Origin: Bordetella parapertussis
Lineage (GTDB): Bacteria; Pseudomonadota; Gammaproteobacteria; Burkholderiales; Burkholderiaceae_B
Direction: 5' to 3'
Assembly: GCA_945903445.1 (NCBI GenBank)
Contig: CAMDNZ010000013.1
Span: 13,238 to 77,237, forward strand
Length of the DNA stretch: 64,000 bases
Shown: one piece after another, positions 17,288 to 27,302 of the stretch
Position numbering within the stretch: the stretch's first letter is position 1
Layout: every line of letters starts with the position of its first letter
Program-made: the position numbers and the translations under genes
The notes under the pieces: generated by a model
The model's input: only the letters and a program-made list of their open reading frames with translations
Told to the model about the DNA's origin: nothing
Database searches by the model: none

Positions 17288-17332
17288 AAAAAAATACCCC
17301 GGAAGCGAAAAAAAATGGCTGCGGGGTATTTT
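17288..17332. terminator. Bidirectional terminator between the CpaE-like gene and efp
   Basis: A 10-bp perfect stem AAAATACCCC/GGGGTATTTT (17291-17300 with 17323-17332). The minus strand continues with seven T, serving efp; on the plus strand the T tract lies within the stem. Confidence 0.8.
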
Positions 17333-17384
17333 CTTGCAGGTTCTTCATAGGCGTCGGATGACGCACGCTCGAACCTAGGGAAAA

Positions 17385-17942
17385 TCAGTTCACGCGGCTG
17401 CGATACTCGTTAGTGCGGGTATCGATTTCGATCTTGTCGCCAATCGCGCAGAACAGCGGCACGTTGATGTCGTAGCCGGTTGCCAGCTTGGCGGGCTTGA
17501 GCACCTTGCCCGACGTGTCGCCGCGGACGGCGGGCTCGGTATAGGTGATCTCGCGCACGATGGTGGTGGGCAGATCGACCGAAATGGCGCGGCCTTCGTA
17601 GAAGGTCACTTCGGCAGGCATGGCTTCTTCGAGGTAGTTGAGCGAATCGCCCATGCTGTCGGCCTCGATTTCATACTGGTTGTACTCTTCGTCCATGAAC
17701 ACATACATGGGATCGGCAAAGTACGAATAGGTGCAATCTTTGCGATCCAGGGTGACGACGTCGAACTTCTCGTCGGCCTTGTAGACGGACTCGCTGGCGC
17801 CTGCCGACAGCAGGTTCTTGAATTTCAGCTTCACCACAGCCGCGTTGCGGCCCGATTTGTTGTACTCGGCTTTCTGGACCACCAGCGGATTGCCATCTAC
17901 CAGCACCACGTTACCGACCCGCAATTCCTGAGCGGTTTTCAT
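17385..17942 (-). CDS. efp: Elongation factor P (Arg32 type)
   Basis: 185 residues, full length. EF-P enters stalled ribosomes and promotes peptide bond formation at polyproline stretches. The tip of domain I reads [12 protein letters not shown] with arginine at position 32, where E. coli has the modified lysine. Arg32 EF-Ps are activated by rhamnosylation through EarP, and an earP gene lies immediately upstream on the same strand, which fits exactly. The C-terminus ends [15 protein letters not shown], the conserved domain III signature. An 85-bp gap separates it from earP, so co-transcription is possible but it may have its own promoter. Confidence 0.97.
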   Translation of the reverse strand: MKTAQELRVGNVVLVDGNPLVVQKAEYNKSGRNAAVVKLKFKNLLSAGASESVYKADEKFDVVTLDRKDCTYSYFADPMYVFMDEEYNQYEIEADSMGDSLNYLEEAMPAEVTFYEGRAISVDLPTTIVREITYTEPAVRGDTSGKVLKPAKLATGYDINVPLFCAIGDKIEIDTRTNEYRSRVN

Positions 17943-18027
17943 TTCTTTCGCAACTCCCGGGCCAAAAGCGTTTGACCCAAATATTTAGCCACTATTTCGG
18001 CCGGTTATCACTAGCAAACCCAGAATT

Positions 18028-19467
18028 CTAGCGTGAATTGGCGACCAGAGCATAGTGGGCGATTAAGTTGTCGGCTAGATCGGACATTTCGCCCAAGCGC
18101 GCACTCCACTCGGTTGCCTGCGTTTGCCAAGCCTGCCAGCGGGGCGCGCGCAGTGCCGAAGTCAGGCGATTCGCCAGATCGCTGTCGCCGCTCGATGTCT
18201 CACCTGGATTAAGCAATGCCTCGTCCATAGTGAGCGATGCCGCGTATGCCCCAAGCGGTGGGCGGCCTGCATCGGTCGAGATCGGTATAAGAGGATTCAT
18301 GGCCTGCATGACACGGGCAACTTCTGCCGGACAATCACAAGCGTCCAGCCAGGCGTCCAGTTTGACGCGGTGCGCCCCTTCTTCTTGCGGATAGATGTTC
18401 CACAGCATGGGACGAGCAGCCCACTGTGCGCGGACGAACGAATCTTCGCCTCGCACGACGTTCAAGTCGGCACACCACAGCAGGCGGTCGTAGTCGGGTT
18501 GAGACAGTAGGCCGAAGCGTTCGATGTGCAGAGCAGGGGGTGAGGCGTTCGGTTCGGTCAATCCTCCATTGACCTCTTCGGCCATAGCCTCGGCATGCAC
18601 TGCGACGCCATGAGCAATGGCGACGATCCATGGGCCGGTTTGCGCCAGCGCCTCAAATATCGCTCGTAGATCGATGCTTGGATAACAAAACAAGCTTGCC
18701 AGACGGGGCGCTTTCGAAGCCTCGGTGTACCGACTCGCGGTCGAATCCTCGGTCGATCCATACTGGACAAAACGTTCCGCCTCGATGGCGTCGGCCACTT
18801 GCGGCAAGCCTATTGCACGCAATGTTGCCAGGCGGCTCGCAGGGCTGTGCTGCACGACATCGCGTATGGCCAATAAACCTGGCTCGCGCAGCAAGCCCCC
18901 GGTATCCGAGCCAAAACCTGGAAAAAAAAAGGTTTTGCGCAGACCATCGCTACGTAGCGACGCTTGCGCATGGAAGCTCGCGACCCATGATTCGGCCGAC
19001 AGATATTCGAGATTGATCCACACCGGCGGCATCGGGCGGACTTTCATGGCGGCGACGAACGCGGCCGGAGGATCGCAGGCAAAGGCTTCGATCACCAGAT
19101 CGCCGGGCTCGAAACAAGCTCGGTTCGAATCGATGAGGGTCGAGTGGTGGCTGGCTCGGTTTGAATCAATAAAAGCCGAGTGCCCGGTGTCCAACGAGAT
19201 CGAGGCTAGCGTTTCCTCGTTCCAATGCACCACCTCGATCGTGCCGAGATACTGACGCGCCAAACTCGTATCCAGGGCAGGTGCCAGGCGGGCAAAGCTG
19301 TGCAGCTCGTCTACCCATAACCGCACCTGCCAGCCCAGATCGTCACCCAATCTGCGGGCCAGACGCCAGCACACGCCAATATCGCCATAGTTATCGACCA
19401 CCCGGCAGAAGATGTCGACCCGCTTGCGCGAGGCCGGTGTGACGGGTGACAGATGCGCTGATTGCAT
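18028..19467 (-). CDS. earP: EF-P arginine rhamnosyltransferase EarP
   Basis: 479 residues from the ATG at 19467. EarP transfers rhamnose from dTDP-rhamnose to Arg32 of EF-P. The N-terminal motif VDIFCRVVDNYGDIGVCWRLARRL (split here: the catalytic Asp is about residue 25) and the C-terminal GEDSFVRAQWAARPMLWNIYPQEE, with YPQEEGAHRVKLDAWL, match the family. It is about 90 residues longer than the Neisseria enzyme (about 380-390, from memory). Part of the excess is a 12-residue tandem repeat (HSAFIDSNRASH/HSTLIDSNRACF) near residues 105-130, just before DLVIEAFACDPP. Upstream frame extension exists but overlaps the DUF2863 gene and lacks family similarity. Located between DUF2863 and efp on the same strand. 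Confidence 0.92.
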   Translation of the reverse strand: MQSAHLSPVTPASRKRVDIFCRVVDNYGDIGVCWRLARRLGDDLGWQVRLWVDELHSFARLAPALDTSLARQYLGTIEVVHWNEETLASISLDTGHSAFIDSNRASHHSTLIDSNRACFEPGDLVIEAFACDPPAAFVAAMKVRPMPPVWINLEYLSAESWVASFHAQASLRSDGLRKTFFFPGFGSDTGGLLREPGLLAIRDVVQHSPASRLATLRAIGLPQVADAIEAERFVQYGSTEDSTASRYTEASKAPRLASLFCYPSIDLRAIFEALAQTGPWIVAIAHGVAVHAEAMAEEVNGGLTEPNASPPALHIERFGLLSQPDYDRLLWCADLNVVRGEDSFVRAQWAARPMLWNIYPQEEGAHRVKLDAWLDACDCPAEVARVMQAMNPLIPISTDAGRPPLGAYAASLTMDEALLNPGETSSGDSDLANRLTSALRAPRWQAWQTQATEWSARLGEMSDLADNLIAHYALVANSR

Positions 19468-19502
19468 CGCCGTGTTTCCCACCGCGTCGACTCGACGACC
19501 GA

Positions 19503-20705
19503 TCAGTGAAAGTGCGCCGGGCCTTCGCTGGCGTCTTCCGGCAAGCCGGCATGCACCATTTCGCCGACCGGGTTGGGAAAGTAGGGCGTGCCGCAATCTT
19601 CGCAGAACTCCGCAGGTAGCACGCCCGGTATCTGACGAATCTCGGCGACGCCCAAGGCTTTCAGTTGCGCTGCGATCTCGTCGACGACCGTCGGGCGGTC
19701 TTCCGCATCGACAGCATCGTCTTCCCGGCCATACAAGGGCCAGACGCAGCCATAAAACACGTCCTTGCCGTCTCTTGCGGTAAAGCTGATGCGGTATTCG
19801 TCGATGCGCGTCTCGCCGCAACCGCCGATGACGGCACGCAAATCCGACGGCTCCAGGCTGACACTGGACTGCAGCCAATTGACTGCCGCCGTCAGCGATA
19901 GTGGGCGCAGGCGTCGGTCGGCTTCGCGGTTGCTCAAATAATAGGCATCGGGCAGCAAAAGCTCGAACCCGCAACCCGGCAGCAAACTCGCAAACGTCGG
20001 CTGGAGTTGCGTCGTCCAATCGGCCAGCGCCTGTTCGCGCGCCTGGACGGGATCGCCCGTCGCCGTCTGCCAACGAAATACAGGCGCACCGACCGGCGCC
20101 GACACAGCCGCCACCACATAACGCGTGTCGGCCAGCATGGGAGCCGTTTCGGTGTCGCTGTGAGGCGCCTGTGCTGTCGATCCTTGCGTCAGGCTGTGCT
20201 GGCCCAAACGACTCAACCAGGCCCAGGTTTCAGAAAACGTGCGCGGCATTTGATCGACGCTGACCAAGGCGGGGACTAAAGACAGATTCACGTTATCGGC
20301 CAGAATGTGGCCGTGCAACTGGGCGGTGAGGGTGGCTAGCACATCGGCCGACAAGGGGCCTTGCGGGATCACGTAACGGGTGAATGCGACCAGCGGAGCG
20401 ACCACCAGCAAGACGTCGTGCAACTGCCCGTCGCGCTCGATCTGGGTCGATTCCGACAGCGTTTCAGCCTGTTCGATCAGGACTTCGTAGGCGCCGGTGC
20501 CGAGCTCGCTCAGATGGTCGAGGGCGGCTTCGAGCGTATCGTCTTGGCCGCTCTTCAGCAATTTGGGAATCGCCGCGCCTAGCTGATCCTCCCAAAAGCG
20601 ATCTTCGACGCGGCTTCCGGAACGGTCCAGGCCGGTCGCTAGGGACACCAGCCGCTGGGCGTCACGGTTCAATTTGGAACCACTGCGGGCACGAAAACGA
20701 GCCAT
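19503..20705 (-). CDS. DUF2863 family protein
   Basis: 400 residues, recognised as DUF2863, a family I know only from Burkholderiales and near relatives. It begins with a basic N-terminus (MARFRARSGSKLNRDAQRL), is mostly helical in the first half, and near the C-terminus has FCEDCGTPYFPNPVGEMVH, a Cys-x2-Cys pair that might bind a metal. No secretion signal or membrane helix. It lies 35 bp upstream of earP on the same strand, so the two are probably co-transcribed, but no functional tie to EF-P modification is established. Function unknown. Confidence 0.82.
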   Translation of the reverse strand: MARFRARSGSKLNRDAQRLVSLATGLDRSGSRVEDRFWEDQLGAAIPKLLKSGQDDTLEAALDHLSELGTGAYEVLIEQAETLSESTQIERDGQLHDVLLVVAPLVAFTRYVIPQGPLSADVLATLTAQLHGHILADNVNLSLVPALVSVDQMPRTFSETWAWLSRLGQHSLTQGSTAQAPHSDTETAPMLADTRYVVAAVSAPVGAPVFRWQTATGDPVQAREQALADWTTQLQPTFASLLPGCGFELLLPDAYYLSNREADRRLRPLSLTAAVNWLQSSVSLEPSDLRAVIGGCGETRIDEYRISFTARDGKDVFYGCVWPLYGREDDAVDAEDRPTVVDEIAAQLKALGVAEIRQIPGVLPAEFCEDCGTPYFPNPVGEMVHAGLPEDASEGPAHFH

Positions 20706-20767
20706 TGGGCACTATCCGAATTCTGTCGTAGAACCCGCTAGTTTACCGCTAGCTGCAGCTCGGACGT

Positions 20768-20796
20768 AAAAAGCGGTCGGGGGATGACCCGACCGC
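20768..20796 (-). terminator. Rho-independent terminator of acnA
   Basis: A 9-bp GC-rich stem GCGGTCGGG/CCCGACCGC (20773-20781 with 20788-20796) followed on the minus strand by TTTTT. It lies 25 bp after the acnA stop. Confidence 0.88.
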
Positions 20797-20821
20797 CCGT
20801 AACGCCCTGCGATCCAAGCGA

Positions 20822-23530
20822 TCAGGCCGCCAGCAATTGACGCAGCACGAAAGGCAGAATGCCGCCGTGTTGGTAGTAATCGACCTCGATCGGCGTGTCG
20901 ATACGCAGCAGCAGCTTGACTTCCTGCGCGCTGCCGTCCTCACGGTGGATGGTCAGCAGCACGTCCTGCTGCGGACGAATGCCGTTTTCCAGTCCGCTGA
21001 TGTCGAAGGTCTCGCGGCCCGTGATATTTAAGGTCGTGACACTGTCGTCACCCAGGAACTGCAAGGGCAAGACACCCATGCCCACCAGGTTGTTGCGGTG
21101 GATGCGCTCGAAACTGCGGGTAATGACAGCTTTTACGCCCAGCAACTGCGTCCCCTTGGCCGCCCAGTCGCGCGACGAGCCCGTGCCGTACTCTTCGCCG
21201 CCGAACACCACCGTTGGGATACCGTCGGCGACGTATTTCATTGCGGCGTCGTAAATCGACATTTGTTCGCCCGACGACTGGTGCAGCGTTTCGCCGCCTT
21301 CGAAACGGGTGCCGTCGGCGGCTGCAGGAATCATCAGGTTCTTGATACGCACGTTGGCGAAGGTGCCGCGCATCATGATTTCGTGATTGCCGCGCCGCGA
21401 ACCGTAGCTATTGAAATCGGCCTTCTGAACGCCATGCGCTTTGAGCCAGCGCCCCGCGGGCGAGGACTCTTTGATCGAACCGGCGGGCGAGATGTGATCG
21501 GTGGTGACCGAATCGCCGAAAATGCCCAGTGCGCGAGCGCCTTTGACCACCGGCATCGCACCTGGCGTCATGTCGAAATGCTCGAAGAAGGGTGGCTCGG
21601 CGATGTAGGTCGAGTCGGGCCAGTCGTAGGTATCGCCCGAGACGCCTTTAATCTTCTCCCACAGCTTGCCCGGATTACTGCGAACCTGGCCGTAATTCTC
21701 GCGGAACACCTCCGGATTCAGCGCGTACTTCATCAGCGCGTCGATTTCGTCAGCGGTCGGCCAGATATTACCCAGCCAGATGTCCTCGCCCTTGGCGTTT
21801 TGACCCACTGGCTCGGTCATTAGGTCGCGGGTCATGGTGCCGGCCAGTGCATAGGCCACCACCAGCGGTGGCGAGGCCAGGAAGTTGGCTTTGATGTTCG
21901 GGTGGATGCGTGCTTCGAAGTTTCGGTTGCCCGACAGCACCGCCGCGCAGATCAGGTCGTTATCGACGATGGCTTCGTTCAGATCGGCCGTCAGGTCGCC
22001 CGCGTTACCGATACACGTCGTGCAGCCATAGGCCGCTACGTCGAAACCCAGCTTTTCGAGATAGCCGAGCAAGCCCGTCTTGGTCAGGTATTCAGTAACC
22101 ACCCGCGATCCGGGGGCCAGTGAGGTCTTGATGTGCTTGGGCACCGTCAGGCCCGCCTCGACCGCCTTCTTGGCCAATAAGCCAGCGGCCAGCAATACGC
22201 TGGGGTTGGAGGTGTTGGTACATGAGGTAATGGCGGCGATCAGGATGTCGCCATTCTTGACCTTCGTGCCGGCGCTGGTGGTATAGGTCTTGTCCAGTTT
22301 ATCGGCCGCTTGGTTAAAGCCGTTCTCGCCGATGGGTTTGGAGAACAACTCGATGAAGTTGTTCTTGACGTTGCCGATCTCGATGCGGTCTTGCGGGCGC
22401 TTCGGTCCTGCCAGCGACGGCGTGACGCTGCTCAAATCGAGTTTGACCAGTTTCGAGTAATCGATGTCGCAAGCATTGGGCACGCCATACATCTTTTGGG
22501 CTTTGAAATAGGCTTGGAATGCGGCGATTTCCTCTGCGGTACGGCCCGTGCCTTCGAAGTACGAAATGGTGCGGTCGTCCACCGGAAAAAAGCCCATGGT
22601 CGCGCCGTATTCGGGTGCCATGTTGCCGATCGTAGCGCGGTCGGTGACCGACAGGCTGGCGGTGCCCGCGCCGCAGAACTCGACGAATTTGCCCACTACT
22701 TTTTCGCGGCGCAGCAATTCGGTGATAGTGAGCACCAGGTCGGTGGCGGTCACGCCTTCGCGCAATTGCCCGGTCAATTCGACGCCGATCACATCGGGCG
22801 TCAGGAAATAGACCGGCTGACCCAGCATACCGGCCTCGGCTTCGATACCGCCCACGCCCCAACCGACCACGCCGATGCCGTTGATCATGGTGGTATGGCT
22901 GTCGGTGCCGACCAGACTGTCTGGATAGTACACACCGGTGGTGGTATCGCGATGAACACCGCGCGCGAGGTATTCGAGGTTGACCTGATGGACGATGCCG
23001 AAGCCCGGTGGCACCACGCCGAAGGTATCGAACGCCTGCATGCCCCACTTCATGAACTGATAACGCTCTTTATTACGCTGAAACTCCAGTTTCATGTTCA
23101 GATCCAGCGCGTCGTGCGTGCCGAAGTAATCGATCATGACCGAGTGATCGACCACCAGATCGACCGGCACCAGTGGCTCGATGCGCTTGGGATTCTTGCC
23201 CATCTTGTCGGCAACCGAGCGCATCGCAGCGATGTCCGCCAGCAGCGGCACACCGGTGAAGTCCTGTAGCACCACGCGCGCGACCACGAACGGAATTTCG
23301 TCTTCGCGTTTGGCCGTCGGCTTCCAGTGGGCCAGTTGGCGAACGTGCGCCTCGGTCACTTTCTTGCCATCGCAATTGCGAAGCACCGATTCCAATACGA
23401 TTCGTACCGACACCGGCAGCCTCGACACATCCATATCCAAGGCTTGCCCCAATGCGGGCAGCGAATAGTACTGACAGGACTGCTGGCCGATCTTGAAATT
23501 TTTCAGCGTCTTGAACGTGTTGTGCGGCAT
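20822..23530 (-). CDS. acnA: Aconitate hydratase A
   Basis: 902 residues, full length. It isomerises citrate to isocitrate through a 4Fe-4S cluster in the cytoplasm. Visible marks are the AcnA-type N-terminus ([22 protein letters not shown]), [15 protein letters not shown], the first cluster cysteine in [13 protein letters not shown], the pair in [23 protein letters not shown] and the C-terminal [18 protein letters not shown] 8 nt before the ATG supports the start. It stands alone, with a terminator after it and the shared TCTTATATAAGA operator 128 bp upstream of the start codon. AcnA is typically the stress or stationary-phase enzyme where AcnB is also present, as here. Confidence 0.97.
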   Translation of the reverse strand: MPHNTFKTLKNFKIGQQSCQYYSLPALGQALDMDVSRLPVSVRIVLESVLRNCDGKKVTEAHVRQLAHWKPTAKREDEIPFVVARVVLQDFTGVPLLADIAAMRSVADKMGKNPKRIEPLVPVDLVVDHSVMIDYFGTHDALDLNMKLEFQRNKERYQFMKWGMQAFDTFGVVPPGFGIVHQVNLEYLARGVHRDTTTGVYYPDSLVGTDSHTTMINGIGVVGWGVGGIEAEAGMLGQPVYFLTPDVIGVELTGQLREGVTATDLVLTITELLRREKVVGKFVEFCGAGTASLSVTDRATIGNMAPEYGATMGFFPVDDRTISYFEGTGRTAEEIAAFQAYFKAQKMYGVPNACDIDYSKLVKLDLSSVTPSLAGPKRPQDRIEIGNVKNNFIELFSKPIGENGFNQAADKLDKTYTTSAGTKVKNGDILIAAITSCTNTSNPSVLLAAGLLAKKAVEAGLTVPKHIKTSLAPGSRVVTEYLTKTGLLGYLEKLGFDVAAYGCTTCIGNAGDLTADLNEAIVDNDLICAAVLSGNRNFEARIHPNIKANFLASPPLVVAYALAGTMTRDLMTEPVGQNAKGEDIWLGNIWPTADEIDALMKYALNPEVFRENYGQVRSNPGKLWEKIKGVSGDTYDWPDSTYIAEPPFFEHFDMTPGAMPVVKGARALGIFGDSVTTDHISPAGSIKESSPAGRWLKAHGVQKADFNSYGSRRGNHEIMMRGTFANVRIKNLMIPAAADGTRFEGGETLHQSSGEQMSIYDAAMKYVADGIPTVVFGGEEYGTGSSRDWAAKGTQLLGVKAVITRSFERIHRNNLVGMGVLPLQFLGDDSVTTLNITGRETFDISGLENGIRPQQDVLLTIHREDGSAQEVKLLLRIDTPIEVDYYQHGGILPFVLRQLLAA

Positions 23531-23657
23531 GTCTGGACTCCGTGGGTGCGTGAGGGACGGGCAGTTAACGCCTCATTTTGGAGCGTTCGGCAGAGTTTGT
23601 CATGCGTCGAGATTCCCGACATGACGGCGCCCATAACGCAACGGGGAGGCATTGCCA

Positions 23658-23677
23658 TCTTATATCTTATATAAGAC
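23658..23677. promoter_or_regulatory. TCTTATATAAGA operator upstream of acnA
   Basis: The 20-mer TCTTATATCTTATATAAGAC, containing the perfect 12-bp palindrome TCTTATATAAGA (23665-23676). Identical to the site between mdh and gntR and one base different from the site before acnB. Probably bound by the GntR-family protein encoded at 43880-44665. Confidence 0.75.
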
Positions 23678-23735
23678 TTGGATGGGCAAGACACGTTCCG
23701 GCCCGTAAGTGCTGACTCGCTAGCAATTGGCGTGC

Positions 23736-24686
23736 TCAAGGGCACGCCGTTTTTGTTTCGCTCGTCATCAAGCCAACGCGGTGCATCAGCATCCGATCGG
23801 CATCGACTTGTGGATTCGCTGTGGTCAGCAATTGCTCGCCATAAAAAATCGAACTGGCACCCGCCATGAAACACAGTGCTTGTATGCCTTCCCCCATTTG
23901 TTCACGACCGGCCGATAGACGAATAGCAGCCCGGGGCATCGTAATTTTTGCTACTGCAATGGTACGTACGAATTCAAAGGGATCGATGGGGGGGGCATCG
24001 GCGAGCGGCGTGCCCTTGACGCTGACCAGGTTGTTGATGGGCACCGATTCGGGATAGGGCGAAAGATTCGATAGTTGGGTGATGAGGCCCGCTCGATCTT
24101 GGCGTGATTCGCCCAGGCCGATTATGCCGCCGCAGCAGACGTGGATCCCCGCTTTGCGCACGCGGTCCAGCGTATCCAGTCGGTCTTGGTAGGTGCGAGT
24201 CGAAATGATTTGTCCGTAGAATGCGGGCGATGTATCCAGATTGTGGTTGTAATAATCGAGCCCCGATGCTTTGAGTGCCACGGCTTGCTCGTCGTCGAGC
24301 ATGCCCAATGTTGCACAAGTCTCCAGGCCGAGCGCTTTCACGCCGTCGATCATTTGCAGTACAGGGGCCAGGTGTCGTTCTTTCGGGTTGCGCCAGGCCG
24401 CGCCCATGCAGAACCGTGTTGCTCCGTTCGCTTGTGCGGCCCGCGCGGCGACGAGGACCGCTTCCAGTGACATCAGCTTGTCCGCTTCTACCCCAGTGTC
24501 GTACTGCGCGGCTTGGGGACAGTAGGCGCAATCCTCGGAACAGCCTCCCGTCTTGATCGACAGCAGTGAAGAAAGCTGTATCCGGTTGGGTTCGAAATGT
24601 TCTCGATGGGCGTTTTGGGCCCGAAGAACCAAATCGATAAGTGGCAGCTCGAACAGCGCCATGACGTCAGCAACTTTGAAAGCCAT
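23736..24686 (-). CDS. bioB: Biotin synthase
   Basis: 316 residues. Radical-SAM enzyme that inserts sulfur into dethiobiotin. The SAM cluster motif reads [14 protein letters not shown] (CxxxCxxC); [23 protein letters not shown] and the Arg-containing [10 protein letters not shown], thought to ligate the 2Fe-2S cluster, are all present. Length is somewhat below the ~345 residues of the E. coli protein, mainly at both ends, with an end after [19 protein letters not shown] lies about 7-10 nt before the ATG. It is the second gene of the bioA-bioB unit, 44 bp downstream of bioA. Confidence 0.96.
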   Translation of the reverse strand: MAFKVADVMALFELPLIDLVLRAQNAHREHFEPNRIQLSSLLSIKTGGCSEDCAYCPQAAQYDTGVEADKLMSLEAVLVAARAAQANGATRFCMGAAWRNPKERHLAPVLQMIDGVKALGLETCATLGMLDDEQAVALKASGLDYYNHNLDTSPAFYGQIISTRTYQDRLDTLDRVRKAGIHVCCGGIIGLGESRQDRAGLITQLSNLSPYPESVPINNLVSVKGTPLADAPPIDPFEFVRTIAVAKITMPRAAIRLSAGREQMGEGIQALCFMAGASSIFYGEQLLTTANPQVDADRMLMHRVGLMTSETKTACP

Positions 24687-24730
24687 TGTTATTCCATCGC
24701 AAGCTCGACAAAACTTACCTTACTACACCG

Positions 24731-26005
24731 TTACGGTCTTTCTGCACAGACGACGGCTACCACGGCATCGAGTAAATCGCGCAGTGCCCGATGGCCAATC
24801 GTGAATGCAGGAGTGAGGTAGACGACGTTGCCAAAGGGGCGTATCCATATTCCGGCGTCGATGAGGCGCTGCTGCAATGCCGATCGGTTTTTAATCGCAT
24901 CCAGTTCTATCACTCCAATGGCGCCCATCACGCGGACATCCTTGACCCACGGGCAGGATAGACATTGAGCGAGCGCGGACTCCATGGTTTGAGACAGCGC
25001 TGCAACGTGCTGCAGAAGAGGTTCTCGCTCGAACAGATCCAGCGACGCGTTCGCCGCGGCGCATGCCAGCGGATTGGCCATGAACGTGGGACCGTGCATC
25101 AGAGCGTGTCGCGGATCGTCCGACCAGAACGCCTCGAAAATGCGTTCGCTGGCAATCGTGGCAGCCAGAGGCAGCGTTCCACCAGTCAAGGCTTTCGACA
25201 CGGTGATGATGTCCGGCTTTATGCCAGCGTGTTCGAACGCAAACATCGTTCCAGTGCGTCCGAATCCAGTGAATATCTCATCGAAAACAAGCAGTAATCC
25301 GTGACGATCTGCCAAATCTCGCAGCGTTCGTAAGACCTCCGGTGAGTGAAATCGCATGCCGCCCGCGCCTTGAACCAGAGGTTCTACCACTATCGCGGCC
25401 ATGCAATGCGCGTGGTGGTCGAGAAAGCGGGTCAGCACGGCTGTCGTCTGTGCATCGCAAGGCAAGTCGGCGATCTCGTGATGCGACAGAAAACCTTGGA
25501 ACCTGCCGTGCATCCCGGTTTCAGGATCGCATAAGGCCATCGTGCCAATCGTATCGCCGTGGTAGCCATGTTTGAACGCCAGGATCTTCGTGCGTCTGCG
25601 ATCGCCACGGTTGATCCAGTACTGAAATGCTATTTTCATGGCGACTTCGACCGAAACCGATCCGGATTCGGTAAAGAACACGCGATCCAAGCCCGGTCCT
25701 AGCAACGCACATAGCCGACGTGCGAGTCGTAGTGCCGGTTCGTGTGTCAGGCCACCGAACATGATGTGCGGCAGCGTTTCCAACTGCTCGCGCACGCGCT
25801 GTGCAATATATGGATGGTTGTATCCGTGGCATGCTGTCCACCATGCGGCTACGCCATCTATCAGACGGCGGCCGTCTGTCAATTCGATGAAGCTGCCATC
25901 TGTCCGGGCCACCGGCAAGGGCAAAGAAACGGTCTTCATCTGTGCGTAGGGCAGCCAAATGTGTTGATGGCCGGGTTCATACCAGTCTGGTAGATCATCG
26001 AGCAT
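24731..26005 (-). CDS. bioA: Adenosylmethionine--8-amino-7-oxononanoate aminotransferase
   Basis: 424 residues. PLP enzyme that converts KAPA to DAPA using S-adenosylmethionine as amino donor. The sequence HIWLPYAQM near the start, DGVAAWWTACHGYNHP, FFTESGSVSVEVAMKIA, KHGYHGDTIG and the PLP lysine in TVSKALTGGTLPLAAT are diagnostic of BioA. The ATG at 26005 is preferred; an earlier TTG at 26011 is the only other in-frame start nearby. It is transcribed divergently from bioF with about 85 bp between the two start codons, which must hold both promoters. No BirA-type operator was recognised there. Confidence 0.95.
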   Translation of the reverse strand: MLDDLPDWYEPGHQHIWLPYAQMKTVSLPLPVARTDGSFIELTDGRRLIDGVAAWWTACHGYNHPYIAQRVREQLETLPHIMFGGLTHEPALRLARRLCALLGPGLDRVFFTESGSVSVEVAMKIAFQYWINRGDRRRTKILAFKHGYHGDTIGTMALCDPETGMHGRFQGFLSHHEIADLPCDAQTTAVLTRFLDHHAHCMAAIVVEPLVQGAGGMRFHSPEVLRTLRDLADRHGLLLVFDEIFTGFGRTGTMFAFEHAGIKPDIITVSKALTGGTLPLAATIASERIFEAFWSDDPRHALMHGPTFMANPLACAAANASLDLFEREPLLQHVAALSQTMESALAQCLSCPWVKDVRVMGAIGVIELDAIKNRSALQQRLIDAGIWIRPFGNVVYLTPAFTIGHRALRDLLDAVVAVVCAERP

Positions 26006-26090
26006 GAGCAATGGCGTCCGTGCGAGTGAGTATTCGGATCAGCTTATCTCCGCTGAGGCTTCTGTTTGTTTCTCTCCCTCATTGGCCACG

Positions 26091-27302
26091 ATGTCAAAAT
26101 TCGATGCGTTGTTTCTTCGCGTGCAAGCAGCAGACGAGGCGTTACATATCAGGCGTCGGCTTCGCTGCGTAACACCAGACACACCCGGTGCGATAAAGAT
26201 AAACGGCCGCACGCTGCGCAACTTTTCCAGCAACGACTACCTCGGGCTCGCGCGTCACCCGAGCCTGGTGCAACGTGCTCATGAATGGGCCGTCACCCAC
26301 GGGGTGGGAGCACAATCCTCTCGGCTGGTCTGTGGTCACTTCGAGATACACGAAAAAATAGAATCGAAGATCGCTCGAGCCAAAGGAACCGAGGCGGCAT
26401 TGTTGATGACGTCGGGTTGGCAAGCCAACGCCTCGGTACTGTCTGCTTTATTGAATGCCGCATCGAAAACAGGGGAGCCGCGGGTGTACGCGGACCGTCT
26501 CAATCATGCGAGTTTGCATCATGCTTGCCAAGCCGCCGGCGTTCGGCAGATTCGGTTCAAGCATAACGATCTTTCGGATCTCGAACGTCTTCTGGTGTCG
26601 CACTCGGAGCGTCCGGGCCCGTGCTTTATCGTCACCGAGAGCGTGTTCAGTATGGACGGCGACCGTGTCGATGTCGTGAGGCTCGCCGACATCGCGGCTC
26701 GGCATCGTGCATTCGTCTATCTCGACGAAGCCCATGCGACAGGCGTCATTGGCCCGCATGGCATGGGGTTGTCGGCACTCGCCAACGGCGGGGTCGATCT
26801 GGCGATGGGTACATTCAGTAAGGCACTGGGTGGATTCGGTGCCTACGTTGCCGGTTCGCGGGCAATGTGCGATTTCCTGGTGAATAAGTGTTCAGGGTTC
26901 GTGTTCAGTACATCCTTGCCGCCTGGCGTGCTCGGTGCAATAGACGCGGCGCTCGACATGACGATCGATGGGGCAGCCGCGCGCACCGGTCTGGCGAGGC
27001 AATCGAATCGGCTGCGTAGCGCCTTGAGGATGTTGGGTTTCGATGTTGGCGCATCGTCGACGCAGATCGTCCCGGTGATGGTTGGCGACGCCGCGCGCGC
27101 ACTGCAATGGAGCGCGGCCTTGGAGGCCGCCGGCTTCGTGGTCGTGGCCATTCGCCCACCGACCGTGCCGGCCGGAACAAGTCGCTTGCGCATCGTTTTG
27201 AGCGCAGCGCACACCGATGAGGATGTGGACGCTTTGATGGCGGCGCTGGCCGACATCGCCAGCCGCGAAAGCGGTTGGCGCAAGGCGGAGGCAGTGCGAT
27301 GA
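26091..27302 (+). CDS. bioF: 8-amino-7-oxononanoate synthase
   Basis: 403 residues from the ATG at 26091. PLP-dependent condensation of pimeloyl-ACP (or -CoA) with alanine. RNFSSNDYLGLARHP, GVGAQSSRLVCGHFEIHEKIE, SVFSMDGDRVDVVRLADIA, YLDEAHATGVIGPHG and the PLP lysine in FSKALGGFGAYVAGS identify it as BioF. The frame is open back to 26004, but that stretch has no family similarity. The stop overlaps the start of the next gene (ATGA), so bioF and the fused bioH-C-D gene are translationally coupled. Confidence 0.95.
   Translation: MSKFDALFLRVQAADEALHIRRRLRCVTPDTPGAIKINGRTLRNFSSNDYLGLARHPSLVQRAHEWAVTHGVGAQSSRLVCGHFEIHEKIESKIARAKGTEAALLMTSGWQANASVLSALLNAASKTGEPRVYADRLNHASLHHACQAAGVRQIRFKHNDLSDLERLLVSHSERPGPCFIVTESVFSMDGDRVDVVRLADIAARHRAFVYLDEAHATGVIGPHGMGLSALANGGVDLAMGTFSKALGGFGAYVAGSRAMCDFLVNKCSGFVFSTSLPPGVLGAIDAALDMTIDGAAARTGLARQSNRLRSALRMLGFDVGASSTQIVPVMVGDAARALQWSAALEAAGFVVVAIRPPTVPAGTSRLRIVLSAAHTDEDVDALMAALADIASRESGWRKAEAVR

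Noticed and set aside
18028..20073. 681-codon frame giving EarP a 200-residue N-terminal extension
   Set aside because: The extension overlaps the DUF2863 gene in another frame and is Arg-rich shadow sequence; the EarP family starts near the ATG at 19467.
22310..23269. 319-codon plus-strand frame inside acnA
   Set aside because: Shadow of a conserved enzyme gene; no start context or protein features.
26005..26091. BirA-type operator between bioA and bioF
   Set aside because: No TTGTAAACC/GGTTTACAA-like symmetric sequence could be seen in the gap.
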